A stretch of 64,000 bases of DNA from contig JACKQL020000020.1 in assembly GCA_018296165.2 (NCBI GenBank), positions 806,001 to 870,000 of the forward strand. Reading direction: 5' to 3'. The notes under the pieces were generated by a model. The model saw nothing but the letters and a program-made list of their open reading frames with translations. It had not been told where the DNA came from and did not search any database. This DNA is from Termitomyces sp. T153. Lineage: Eukaryota; Basidiomycota; Agaricomycetes; Agaricales; Lyophyllaceae. Position 1 is the first letter of the stretch; each line of letters begins with the position of its first letter. Positions 34,037-44,925 of this stretch are shown here, in pieces. The translations under genes were made by a program, and so were the position numbers.

Positions 34037-35230
34037 TACGTTCATCCAAGTTCAAGTTCGGAGTATCTGAGTATGAGCTTCTGCACCTGGCTGATGGTGC
34101 AGTGTTTGGCCGCTGGATTGGATATGTTTAAAAAATCAGGAGGATTGTACAATAATTCGCCTTGGGCCAAAAATTGTGAGAATTAAACAAAATCTTCCTG
34201 AATAGATAGATGCGTGCTCTTCCTCTCTTGGCAACCACCCAGACATGTTTTTATTGGTATCGGCCCACACACGACTGCTGGAGCTTCTGTCTATTGTTCT
34301 GGTCCCGTAAACAACATCCTTTCTTTAACTTTTTGTCCTTTCGTAGCAGCTACAACACCAACAACACATCCCAGCGAGACAGCCAGTGCCAAGACTATAA
34401 CAATCCCATTACAATTGAATTTCCGATCAGTAGAGCAGCCCAGCGAAAACGCACCAAGGACAACATCAATCGGAATTCTGGTTGTGCGGCTGTTGAATCA
34501 CAAGAATCTGAGGCTGCATTTGGGGTTGTGGCTGTCCCTGGGTATATTGGGAATAGCCGTCGTTTTCTAAATGCCCAGAAACATAAGTCAAATTGTAAAG
34601 GACCCACAAACAGACCTATGGTATACAGGTTTGGGTTTCTGTAGTCTTGGAGCGTAATAGTTTTGGTCTGACATTGAGGAAATCAAACAAAGGACCCAAC
34701 GAAATATAAAAGCGACAAGACCCGCAGTGGGTGTCCGCGTGACCAAGGAGGTAGAGTTGATGTATACGTTTAGTATATGTATGTATATATATATATACAT
34801 ATGTCAGATGTTGGTCCGTCGATTGTTGTGTCGTTCACCAAGAGACAGAGGACAGATGGAAGGAAAGAATAAAGTGGGAGAAACCAGACTCCTCTCAGCA
34901 AAAATCTAGGACGGGAAAATCTGCCATGATCAAGACTAATGGTGCGGACGCTTGCAGTGACTACACCGCCAACGCATCAGAATATACCATTTCTTATGAC
35001 ATCTATTCATTGCCGACCTCGTCGTTTGCGGTGATCTCCAGAGAAAAGAGAAATCGGCAAGACAAGTACCAGCTGCAGCAAGAATATAACATGGCCCAAA
35101 TCAACCGCGCTCTTGCTGACTAAGCACCTCATGTTTTTTGGCGTCGTTTCACACGACGAGCAAGCAATCTTGTCCATCGACCACGACCGTTCTAACATTG
35201 AGCTAGGAGCCAGTATACCCACGATACCCC
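34037..35230. other. Intergenic region upstream of the BTB/CAP-Gly gene
   Basis: 1.2 kb. Two overlapping open frames around 34210-34644 have no recognisable domain and no good start context, so they are not called. A TA/GTAT microsatellite lies at 34771-34803. Confidence 0.45.
34771..34803. repeat. GTATAT microsatellite
   Basis: Alternating TA with interspersed GTAT, ending TATATATATATACATATG. Confidence 0.8.
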
Positions 35231-38200
35231 ATGGCTCAGGATACAGTTTCTGTAACCAACCCAGCCCTGCAGGAAGCAACTAAAAAGTCGACAATTGTTT
35301 GGCGAGCGGACCTCGAGGCGCTGTTTAATCATGCCAAAGACCGATTTCCTGATGTTGTATGGGAGGTGGGCGAGGGAGATGATACTGAGCAGGAAGTGTG
35401 GGGCCACAAGGGTGTGTTTCGCCTATCGCACGGCACAACATTCTTGCTGAACATCCGTGACAGCAATCGTCTATGCTCGCGCACCACCCAGCTTCCAGGC
35501 GAGGTATTTCTCGTTTAGGCCAAACCCGTATGCATCGTCACCGCCTCCGACGACGTCTGCACTGAGCTTAGACCTATCTTCATCGCGTACACCATCACCG
35601 ACCTCCCTCGCACCGTCAGCAGCACCGACGAACACTTTGTTACGAATTAGCACCTCAATAAACCCTGCATTGTTCTCCAATGAACTTGAATATCTATATA
35701 CTGGGCAAGGCTTCGGGGAAGCCTTCGAATTTCTATACGACTCGTCCGAATCGACACCCAACGAGGCGGATGCGGAGGAACTGCGTATCGACAAGCTGCG
35801 AAAGGACCTCGTGTTCATGTGGAGGTCTAGATTATACTCTGACGTCCGAATATCTCTGACGGGCAATTTCTCATCTTCATCTAACCATGAAAATACTACA
35901 GCCATATTCTCATCCCATCGTTTCATCCTTGTTTCGCGATCTCAATATTTTCATACAGCACTACTATCATGGCCGAACAAGCAAGATCACCAAATGCTTA
36001 CGCTTCCCTCACCACCATTTACACCGGCTTCGTTGCACTTTACCTTAGGTTTCATCTACACCGGTACGCTTATCTTTTCTCACCGGTCGTACGACCTCGA
36101 CACCGCATTCCACATCATGCGGTCATCAATATATCTTAGTCTATCGACGCTGTATGATGAGATACAGGCGCGAATCGTGCAGGAGATGATGCACGGGCTT
36201 TTTCATGCCTTCTTACCCTTCCCCGAGTATGAGCGTTTGACAGCAGGGTCCTGGGGTACCGGAGGGTGTCGCTGCAGGCAGTGTGCACGCCGTGCCCCCC
36301 GTATCCTCGAGTTTTCCTTAGCAGATGATGTGAAGAATCAATTGCTGGAACGGGGGGCGCGACGGGCGCTCGTCGGTCTTTTCGGCGAAGGGTGGTGTAC
36401 CAGCGAGTTTGCGGCACTGTCTCCGAAGCTTCGTGATGGACTTCTCAAAGGCTTAGGAAAGCGTACGACTCCTCAGAATGCTTTCGCGCTAGTTTCTGCG
36501 ACGGAGCATGCACTAGCACGGCTGGGGGCAGTCATCGACGCGTGGTCAGGCGACGTGAAGGAGATGATTCTGGTCGCACGGAAGACAATCGATGAATGCG
36601 TGTGCAGCCAATCAGAAGCCTGTTTTTCATCGCCTGAATGGAACGATATCATGGAGAGAGACGGTGTGGCGTTTGAGGATGCAGAAAGGGTTGAATGGAT
36701 TATGGCCTCGGTGTCCAGAGGTGTTAACGAACGCAATGCCGCCCCTTTGTACCAGGTAAGTCGATCTATCACCCTTCCGAGTCTGTACTCAAAAGTCACT
36801 GCAGACACTGGTGTCATCAATCTTACTTCGTCCTCATACAACGGAGACCGATGCTCCCATGCTTTCCCCGACGTCACATGTCCGTGTTCAGGTCGAACAA
36901 GCACGTGTGGACCTTCTTAAGTGGATTGGCAAACGATGGTTAGGAATCCGCCAGGAAGGAGGGTTTGATCAGCTCGAGGGATGGGCACTCAAGGAGATCA
37001 GCGACAGTGCGCTCAGCCATTTCCATTATTTCTCAACAATCTAATAACGCCATCAGATCTCGAAGTCCCCCTCGAGGATCTTATCAACCCTAGACTATCC
37101 GCTTCCCAATCGCACAAACCTCCTAGACAATCGACCCTGGTGCGCGCGGAAAGTGCTAGCAATAACGATTCCATCAGTCTACATTCCTCCATGCGTGTGA
37201 GCGTTCGCAGTGGCACTCTCCCCATGAACTCGGCACCTGTGCGCAATAGTAATAATCCACCATCGGTACGAGCATCCTCGGTGACCGCCACATCGTATAA
37301 AACACTGTCACGCATGAACGCTTCGACTACGAGCCTCGCACGTCGTAGTCCTTTGGCAGGAAACGGTGCTGACAAGGATGACGTGGACAACTCAAGGCCT
37401 GATTCGAAACTCACGCCAGCCTTATATTCAATCGGTCTTCCCCCATATTCATCCCCAACTGCCTCACCCACACCGCAGCCATCTGTCCTAGAGCCTGGAA
37501 GCAATCGGCAGAGTCAGAATGGAGATTCCAACAAGAGTGAACGTGTCACCGAAAGTGTTCTTGCGCAATCTCGATATCCTGTGCTCTCGCTTGACCACAA
37601 CCAGTTGCCTCCTGTCCCACCCAAGAAAGTTGTCATCAAGAAAGTTAGTCCTAATAATACACGACAGCCTCCTGCTACCTCGAAGGCACGCACCCCAATC
37701 TATACCACCCGTCCTATTTCTTCTGCCTCGGTCCGCTCATCTGCGACTTCCGTCCGTTCCACGACGTCCACTATCCGTAAGAGCACCGTCACCGATGTTA
37801 CCAAGTCACTTAAGCCGTCGACTACCTCTCGACCAACTTCCCGCGTCTCCCTCACTTCGACATCTCATACTATGCCATCACGCCCCTCGTCGCGTCCCTC
37901 ATCTCGCGTGTCCGAGGCGTCAAGTACCTTCCGCACAGCATCTTCATCTGCCCCGCGTTCACGTCAGACTTCAACAACGTCTGCAGCCTCAACAGTGAGC
38001 ACCGCAACACGCACGCGGGATGCTCCCGCAACACCTCGCGGTACATCGAAGACACCTGTAAGAGCCCGGACAACGTCTGCGAGTTCATTGAAGAGCAATA
38101 TCAGTAGTGTCAGTGTTCGGAGTACCGTGAGCAGTGTGGCTGGAAATACACCAAAAAAGCGACCTCCTGTGCCTCCTGTTGATCCAAGCAAGCTGAGCCC

Positions 38201-39269
38201 AAACGTAATGAAGAGAACAAGGACAACATCGAGCGCGTCGTCAGTGCGGTCGACTACGTCGACGGTATCGACTGCTGCGAGTATGGCTGCCAGGAAGGCG
38301 ATGACGAATGCAACTTGGAAAGCTGTTAATGGCAGTACTCTTAGTCCAGCAGAGCAAGTGAAGGAAATGGCAAGGGCAAGAGAGAAGGAAAAGGGGAAAG
38401 CATTGGAGCAATCGAGACCTACACCTACCTCTACACCCGTTACCACTCCTGCTTCCCCGGCACCAGAGCCCACCCCTCTAGAGCCGTCATTGCAGAACAC
38501 GACCAGCACGATCACGATCAAGCAGAAATCAGGAGTGGATCTCTCGCTTGAGCATAAGAAGAGCGACAGTACGACATCTACGGGAAGTAACTCGACTCTC
38601 AAGAGGCGAAACTCATCGGACACCATTACCACTCGTTTGAGCGTGGTAACGAATACCAACTCTAGTCACCAATCACAATCACCGCATGCCCTTGCACGGA
38701 CCGCTATCTCTGAAGCCAAGGCTATGAAGGAGAACCAGCCGCTACCAACGCTTCCGATTTCTGCCAGGGGTGCGACGCTTGATATCGGCATTCCGTGCAT
38801 CATTTCGTTGAAGCGGAAGCGTTTCAAGGCGTATGCACGTTACATTGGAGAGGTCGAGGGCGAAGATGGACCGTGGGTCGGCGTCGAAGTCCCGGTAAAC
38901 GACTCGTGGGGTGCCGCTGCAGACCGTGATGACGGGGAGCGACAGTGGAACGACGGTACCTGGGGTGGCATACGATATTTCGATATTCGGAGTGCGGCCG
39001 GCAGCGAATGGGATTACGGCGGCGATGATCGGGCCGCCAGGAGGCGACGCGTCGATTGGGCCGGGGGAAGTTGGGGAAGTAGTATGTTTGGGTCGGGTAA
39101 GAGCGTCTTGAAGCGTGAGGGAGATCAACTTAGCCTTGATCACCGAAGCAAGCGCTTCAGAAGTGTAAGCCCTGCCATGTCGGACACTTCAGGGATTGAG
39201 TCACGAGGACTTTTCGTCAGACCACAGCAGGTGCTGTATGTCGTTGATGCTTTGGGCGACGATGTGTGA
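35231..39269 (+). CDS. Large protein with tandem BTB domains and a C-terminal CAP-Gly domain (1295 residues)
   Basis: Exons 35231-35411, 35464-36755, 36805-37006 and 37057-39269 join in frame with introns of 49-52 nt. The first BTB-like half runs from VWGHKAIVYARAPPSFQARY to FSNELEYLYTGQGF, roughly residues 55-150. A full BTB domain follows: LYSDVRISL, FSSHRFILVSRSQYFHTALL, FTLGFIYTGTL, roughly residues 200-310. After a helical region with a CRCRQCARR cluster comes about 500 residues of Ser/Thr/Pro/Arg-rich disordered sequence. Near the end ISLKRKRFKAYARYIGEVEG, GPWVGVEVP and WNDGTWGGIRYF form a CAP-Gly domain, which normally binds tubulin or EB-type C-terminal tails. BTB domains pair with each other or with cullin 3. 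The combination suggests a microtubule-associated adaptor, but that is inference. The start is the only ATG giving the first exon. Confidence 0.85.
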
Positions 39270-39580
39270 GGTTGACGTGTTGACCTTTTCTTTACTTCAT
39301 ATCCGGCACTCAGCAGATACTCCTACACATCTTTTGACTTTGGTTTTGGCCATCAAACGTTCAAACAGTCACTATCATTAATTTCTCACATTCTGGATAT
39401 GAGAACCAATCCACATGCATCTTCTACGTTGATTCTTCAGTCGAGTTTGTGATTTTAAATCTACCTTATTAGATAACGATAACTCATCTTCGGGAACCTG
39501 AATTTCTTATGGCACCCGTCGCAGGTGACATTTCGTCTCCGGTACTATGATTGAATTAGCATATAACCTGTACTTGAACT
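39270..39580. other. Intergenic region
   Basis: Separates the BTB/CAP-Gly gene from the repeated kinase promoter. Nothing recognisable. Confidence 0.4.
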
Positions 39581-39960
39581 TGTAGGTGAGTGAACGTCGT
39601 CATTTTCATGCTAAACCCTATTTGCAAATTCTTCTTTTAGTGGATAGCTCGGAGATCATCACATGCGTTCGTTGATCACCAAAAACAGACTTTGAGAGCT
39701 TGGAGGCTTGCAAAAGGCACAAGGCAAAACAAGGGATGTCGTTAAAGGGGCAAGTACATAGGCTCTAGCGGTCATGTGTGGGCGCCTACAATAAGAACAT
39801 GTGTGGGTGGTCTCCAAGAGATGAAGACAAGTTACTATATGCGTGTCTCTCCATTTAGGAAGTCTTCGTTCAACCCTCACAATTTCGGGCACAGTGCAAT
39901 TCTAACTCAGCGGACCTATTCATCAAAAGAGTAATCAAACTAATCGACACTCTCCACTGT
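39581..39960 (+). repeat. Kinase-array upstream repeat, copy 1 (before the broken kinase)
   Basis: Shares blocks with 42095-42520 and 44505-44920: GGTGAGTGAACGTCGTCATT, GTGTGGGTGGTC and GAGATGAAGACAA. The TATA position of the other copies (CCATTATAAAAG) reads TTCATCAAAAG here, so the core promoter is damaged. Confidence 0.75.
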
Positions 39961-39966
39961 AACAAA

Positions 39967-41466
39967 ATGCTTAAGATCCTCGCCGGATCCCTTCGACTTC
40001 GCAAATTTCTCTCACCGTTGCGCTTGTCATCTTTCCTTCGCGGTCTCTCCGATACATTCTCGGTGTTTCATCACCACTGGACTATTAGGGACTTCGCAAA
40101 CCCCGACTTTGAGAAGATCAAACCAAGTGAACTCGTTGAGGAAGCTCCCTGGATACAGAGCTGAGTGATCTTACCCTGTACGTATCGGAGATTTATTTGT
40201 TTCTCGATACCAGATTGTTGGAAAGCTTGGATTTGGCATGACTTCGACTGTTTGGTTGACTCGAAGGAACGCCGCTATATTGCACTCCATCGAATTTGAT
40301 GAGCCGCCGGAATTAGCTACCTACCAGCGCTTGGAACGGGGCCCTGAGGATCATCGAGGGCGAAAGGCTATACGTCCTCTACTGGACTCATTTATTATAA
40401 CCGGGCCTGTCGGAGAACACCATTGTCTTGTGCACCCGCCGCTTTGGGGTAACCTCCAAAACTGGTCAAAGCAACATCTCACTCCCCGTCGATCGCCGCC
40501 TCTCCTTGCCTCGGTGCTTAGACAGCTCTTCTTGGCTCTTGATTATGCCAAAGAGTGCCAGGTTATCCACACAGGTGAGAGCTACTTTTCTCAATGCAGC
40601 ACAAGAGTCTCATACTATTTCCGCAGACATCAGTAAAAGTTTGAGCAGGCGGAGCTTGAGTACCCGACCCCACGTAGAGAGTTCAACGGAAGATTCATTT
40701 ATCGGTCTCGTCCGATGTAAAATCCCAGTAGCCTGACTGGTATGGGTTTGCCCGTCCTTTGCGACTTCGGCTCAGCAGTCTGGGGGGAGGAGAAACATGA
40801 TGAAGATCTCCAGCCAGATATTTATCGATCCCCGGAGATATTCTTGAGATGTCGCGGAGTTATGAGGTCGATATCTGGAATGTCGGTTGTTTAGTAAGCA
40901 GGCGCGTCCGATACATTCAGTTAACTGACGAAGGTTAATTGCAAAGGTTTGGGATCCTATCGAAGGAGGTCTTCTATTTCATGGAATCGACAAAGAGCAC
41001 AACGATTAATATCGCAGCCGCGCTCATTTGGCCGAAATTATAAAAGGTTTGGGATCTTAGAAGGAGGTCATCTATTTCATGGAATCGACAAAGAGCACAA
41101 CGGTAAATATCGCAGCCGCGCTCACTTGGCCGAAATTATATCCTTATTCGGTCTTCCGCCACCTGACTTTATTGCACGGGGAGCGCTTTCGCCTAAGTTC
41201 TTCTCTAGAGATGGCAAGTGCATTTCTTTCTACGCGATCATTTTGCTTGGTTCTTACATGAGAGCTCAGGTCAGTTCATAGGCGAGACCGATGTTCCGCC
41301 ACCAACATATTGGACAGAAAAGGAGACAACCTTGAAAGCTTGGGAAGGCAAAAAAAGTGAAAATAGAGACTTGTTTCTGCATCTGATGAGCAAGATGTTA
41401 CAATGAGACCCACAGCTCGGGGAGACGGCAAAACAACTAGAGGACGAGTGGCTCGCCGGTAGATGA
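39967..41466 (+). pseudogene. SRPK-like kinase 2, pseudogene
   Basis: It begins MLKILAGSLRLRKFLSPLRL, matching the start of its two neighbours, and aligns with them to DEWLAGR at the end. Breaks seen are: a small indel just after LVEEA, TGG to TGA two residues later (RAE-stop instead of RAEW), loss of the segment carrying the ATP lysine (STVWLTRR joins directly to the GAP before EFDEPPELATYQR), frame changes after the first intron, and TGG to TGA in the KMLQWDP motif (41403-41405). A 100-bp internal duplication lies at 40943-41138. A catalytic kinase cannot be made. Confidence 0.85.
40943..41138 (+). repeat. 100-bp tandem duplication inside kinase pseudogene 2
   Basis: AAAGGTTTGGGATC begins at 40943 and again at 41043, and both units run to GGCCGAAATTATA. 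The copies differ at several positions. It spans the start of exon 3. Confidence 0.9.
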
Positions 41467-42094
41467 GAAAATCCCATGTGACGACTTGGAGTATCCCGAA
41501 GCGTAGATTGTTAATTTAAGCTATCCGGCTGATCATACCCATTCTACTTTGTTGACCCGTGAGTTCAGTAAATTCATTTGAATTGACTGAGTTGAACGCG
41601 TGTGGAGTCAGCGTGGATTCTTAGTACGCGTTGATTGCTGTACTCCGTGGTCACTGTAACCCGTGTCAGTGAGCAACAGCAGAGGACAGACGGTAGTGTT
41701 TGACGCGACGTCGTATTCCCCTTCTTGCTTGTTCCCACATTCTAATGTAGAACACTCGGAGTCGACGGGACAATCATTGAGATGACGAAGAAGAAGAGAA
41801 CTGCATGTTTGGCGTTCAACGCATACTCATATCAATTTTCTGATTGTGATCATGATCAAGTTTCAATGAAGTTTCGTCAGACTAGGAATGTAAATGAATG
41901 AAGAATGACTATATGTAGCCAAATCAGAAACAAAATCATCCTTTTTGTCTATAGGCTGCGTTTACTCAGCCTGATCTTCAGATAATGACAACCCAGTTTT
42001 CGCAAACTTGGATACTCACAAACTAAGACTCTGGTAACGATAATGGAGACAGCACAGCCGTCGTTTGCCAACTCTGATGCAGTGATTGGCTGAA
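41467..42094. other. Spacer between kinase copies 2 and 3
   Basis: No gene seen. It contains ordinary AT/GC-balanced DNA before the next repeated upstream region. Confidence 0.4.
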
Positions 42095-42520
42095 CTTGAA
42101 GGGTGAGTAAACGTCGTCATTTTTCTTGTTAAACCTAAACCCTATTAAGGGCAGCGCCCACGATGGGAAGATCGCCACATGCGTTCGTTGATCCTCAAAT
42201 TGTTACACGCTTTGAGAACTTGAAGACTTGGAAATTGAAAAAAAGGCCAAAACAAAGGATTTCGTTTACAGGGCGAGTACGCTTTAGTCGTCATGTGTGG
42301 GCGTCTTAAATAAGAACATCTGTGGGTGGTCACAAAGAGATGAAGACAAAAGTCATCATACGCGCGTCTCTCTATTCAGGAAAGCTTTGTTTAATACTTA
42401 CAATTATTCAGGAAGGCTTTGTTCAATCATCGCATTCTCGGGTACAAAGAAATTCAGCCCCAGTGGATCTATCCATTATAAAAGCAATCCAACTCACCGA
42501 CGAAATTCCCTCACTTATAA
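42095..42520 (+). repeat. Kinase-array upstream repeat, copy 2
   Basis: Same ordered blocks as 39581-39960 and 44505-44920: GGGTGAGTAAACGTCGTCATT, CTGTGGGTGGTCACAAAGAG, GCGCGTCTCTCTATTCAGGA. A short internal tandem repeat is present around CAGGAAGGCTTTGTTCAATC. Marks segmental tandem duplication with promoters included. Confidence 0.8.
42477..42483 (+). promoter_or_regulatory. TATA box of kinase 3
   Basis: TATAAAA within ATCCATTATAAAAGC, 43 bp before the ATG. The same block precedes kinase 4. Confidence 0.65.
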
Positions 42521-42525
42521 CAAAA

Positions 42526-44095
42526 ATGTTTAAGAGTGTATTTGCGAAGCTCATTGCTGGATTCCTTCGACTTCGCAAACTTCTCTGCCCCCTGCGCTTG
42601 TTGTCTTTCCTTCGCAGTCTTTATGATAAAATCTCCGCCTTGTTTCGTGGGCGTTCCCCCACCAGAGACTTGGATAAACTCAGTCATCCGAGGATCCAAA
42701 CAACTGAACCCATCGAGGAAGAGGACTTATCTGGATATCAGGCCGAGTGGTATTATCCCGTACGTATCGGAGAAGTATTTGCTTCTCGATACCAGGTCGT
42801 TGTAAAGCTTGGATATGGTGTGACTTCGACCGTTTGGTTGGCTCGAGACTTGACTCAAAAGAAACCCTGCTACATTGCATTGAAGGTCTACGTCCATCAG
42901 GACCGTTTAGGATCTAATGAGCCAACAGAATTAGCTATCTACCGGCGTTTGAAAGAGGGCCCTGAAAACCATGCGGGTCGAAAAGCTATACGTCCTCTAC
43001 TCGACTCATTTGTTATCACCGGGCCTGACGGAGAACACCATTGTCTTGTGCACCCGCCGCTTTGGGGTAGCCTCCAGCAGTGGCTAGATCTTGATGAGAA
43101 GAAGCATATGCAACCTCCTGACCTTGCCATGGTACTTAAGCAGCTCTTCCTTGCTCTTGATTATGCCAAAGAGTGTGAAGTTATCCATACAGGTGAGGGC
43201 TATCTTCCTTGATGCAGTACAAGAGTCTTATACCATTTGCATATAGACATCCACGAAGGTAATATAATGTTCGGGCTCAAAGACACTGCCGTTCTCGAAG
43301 AACTCGAGAAGGCAGAGCTCGAGGAACCATCTCCGCGTAAACGAATCGCCGAGGGAAGATTCATTTATCAAACCCGTGATATTCCACTTTCTGACCGAGA
43401 TAATATGGACCTGCCCCTTCTTTGCGATTTTGGTGCAGCAGTTATGGGTGGGGGAAAGCATGATGAAGATGTGCAACCAGATCCTCTTCGATGCCCGGAG
43501 GCTATTCTCCGCGTGCCGTGGAGTTATGAGATCGATATCTGGAATGTTGGCTGTTTGGTAGGCAGGCTCAGACGAAGCCATACATTTAGATAACTGACTA
43601 AACTTAATTGCAAGGTTTGGTATCTTTGCAGAGGAAGCGACCTATTCCGTCTAATCTACCACTTTAAAGGTCCAGCTCGCGGCTACGCATACTTGGCGGA
43701 AATGGTATCCTTGCTAGGCTATCCGCCACCTAGTTTGATTGCAGATGGAAAAGCCCCAATTTCATCTGAGTTCTTCTCTGAAGATGGCAAGTGGACTTCT
43801 ACGTGATCATTCTGCTCTTTTTGGTTGATTCTGACATTGGAACTCAGGTAGAGTCAAGACCAAATTCGTGCGACTGCTTAACTTAGGATGGCCAGGCTAT
43901 TGGAAACAAATGGAAAATTCCTTGGACGATTGGGAATCAGGTGACAATAAGAACCTGTTCCTGGGTTTCATGCGCAAGATGTTGAAATGGGATCCACGGG
44001 ACAGACAGACGGCAAAGCAACTGCTAGAGGACGAGTGGCTCATGATTAGACTAGAGACTCCCAGCAGTCACACTGCAGACGTGGTCGAGGAATGA
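42526..44095 (+). CDS. SRPK-like protein kinase 3 (465 residues)
   Basis: Exons 42526-43192, 43247-43557, 43615-43786 and 43848-44095 join in frame. The N-terminus MFKSVFAKLIAGFLRLRKLL is basic and amphipathic. Kinase landmarks: GYGVTSTVWLARD (glycine loop), YIALKVYV (ATP lysine), IHTDIHEGNIMF (catalytic loop), CDFGAAV (metal site), RCPEAILRVPWSYEIDIWNVGCL (anchor and helix F), and KMLKWDPRDRQTAKQLLEDEW at the end. The catalytic loop keeps Asp and Asn but has His where SRPKs have Lys, and the APE motif is CPEA. The third intron starts GCAAGT, a GC-AG intron shared with kinases 2 and 4. The frame is open before the chosen ATG; the start is set by the match to kinase 4 and by the TATA box. Probably expressed, with activity uncertain. 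Confidence 0.88.
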
Positions 44096-44504
44096 AATCA
44101 ATATTAGAATCAAGTAACTACTCATTTAAAGCATTGAAATCACTCTTGAAATTTGCGACCCATTGAAGAGGGTGAGAACCTCATGTCGGGCGTTCAACGA
44201 GTTATCATATTTCGTACATATTTTTTGATTGAAGATTAGAAGGATAATTGAAAATTGTAGACTCGCAGAGTAGCTAGAGAAAGGTCACATTACCAGCGTT
44301 GATTTCCTCAACTGAGTTTGTTTCTGATCTTTGTAGCTATAGGCCGCACTTCCTCGCCGATCCTTCAAAGTGTAGACAGCGCTTTGTAGCAATAACCAAT
44401 TTTCGGAAGCCTGAGTTCTCTCAACTTCGACTCTGACATCGCGGCCGTCATTTGCCAGTTTCTCTGATGCACTGTCTGGATTAGTATAAGACCTGTATTT
44501 GAAC
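44096..44504. other. Spacer between kinase copies 3 and 4
   Basis: No gene seen. Part of it may belong to the duplicated unit. Confidence 0.4.
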
Positions 44505-44920
44505 CTGAAGGTGAGTAAACGTCATCATTCCTATTAAAAAAGCTGATTTGTGCAGCGCCACGATAAGATCTCCACATGCTTCCGTTGATCCTCAAATTGT
44601 TAAGCATACTCTGAGAACTTGAAGACCTGGAAATTGAACACAAAAGGCAAAGATACAAGGCAAATACAAAGGATGTCGTTTCCAGGGTGTGTATGCTCTA
44701 GCGGTCGTGTGTGGGCGCCTTGAATAAGAATATGTGTGGGTGGTCACAAAGAGATGAAGACAAAAGCTATCGTACGCGCGTCTCTCTATTCAGGAAGGTT
44801 TTGTTCGATCCTCGCAATTATTCAGGAAGGTCTTGTTTAATCCTCGCAATCTCGGGTACGAAGCAGTGTATCTATCCATTATAAAAGAAACAACTCGTCG
44901 ATACTCCCTCACTTGTAACA
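44505..44920 (+). repeat. Kinase-array upstream repeat, copy 3
   Basis: Ordered blocks shared with copies 1 and 2, including GAAGGTGAGTAAACGTCATC and TGTGTGGGTGGTCACAAAGA. Contains a 34-bp tandem doublet starting TTCAGGAAGG and TATAAAA at 44880-44886. Confidence 0.8.
44880..44886 (+). promoter_or_regulatory. TATA box of kinase 4
   Basis: TATAAAA in the same context and nearly the same distance (40 bp before the ATG) as in kinase 3. Confidence 0.65.
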
Positions 44921-44925
44921 AAAAA

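Noticed and set aside
34210..34644. 144-residue open frame
   Set aside because: No domain, poor start, and an overlapping frame of similar length. Composition not convincing.
37964..38659. 231-residue minus-strand frame
   Set aside because: Shadow of the Ser/Thr-rich linker of the BTB/CAP-Gly protein on the opposite strand.
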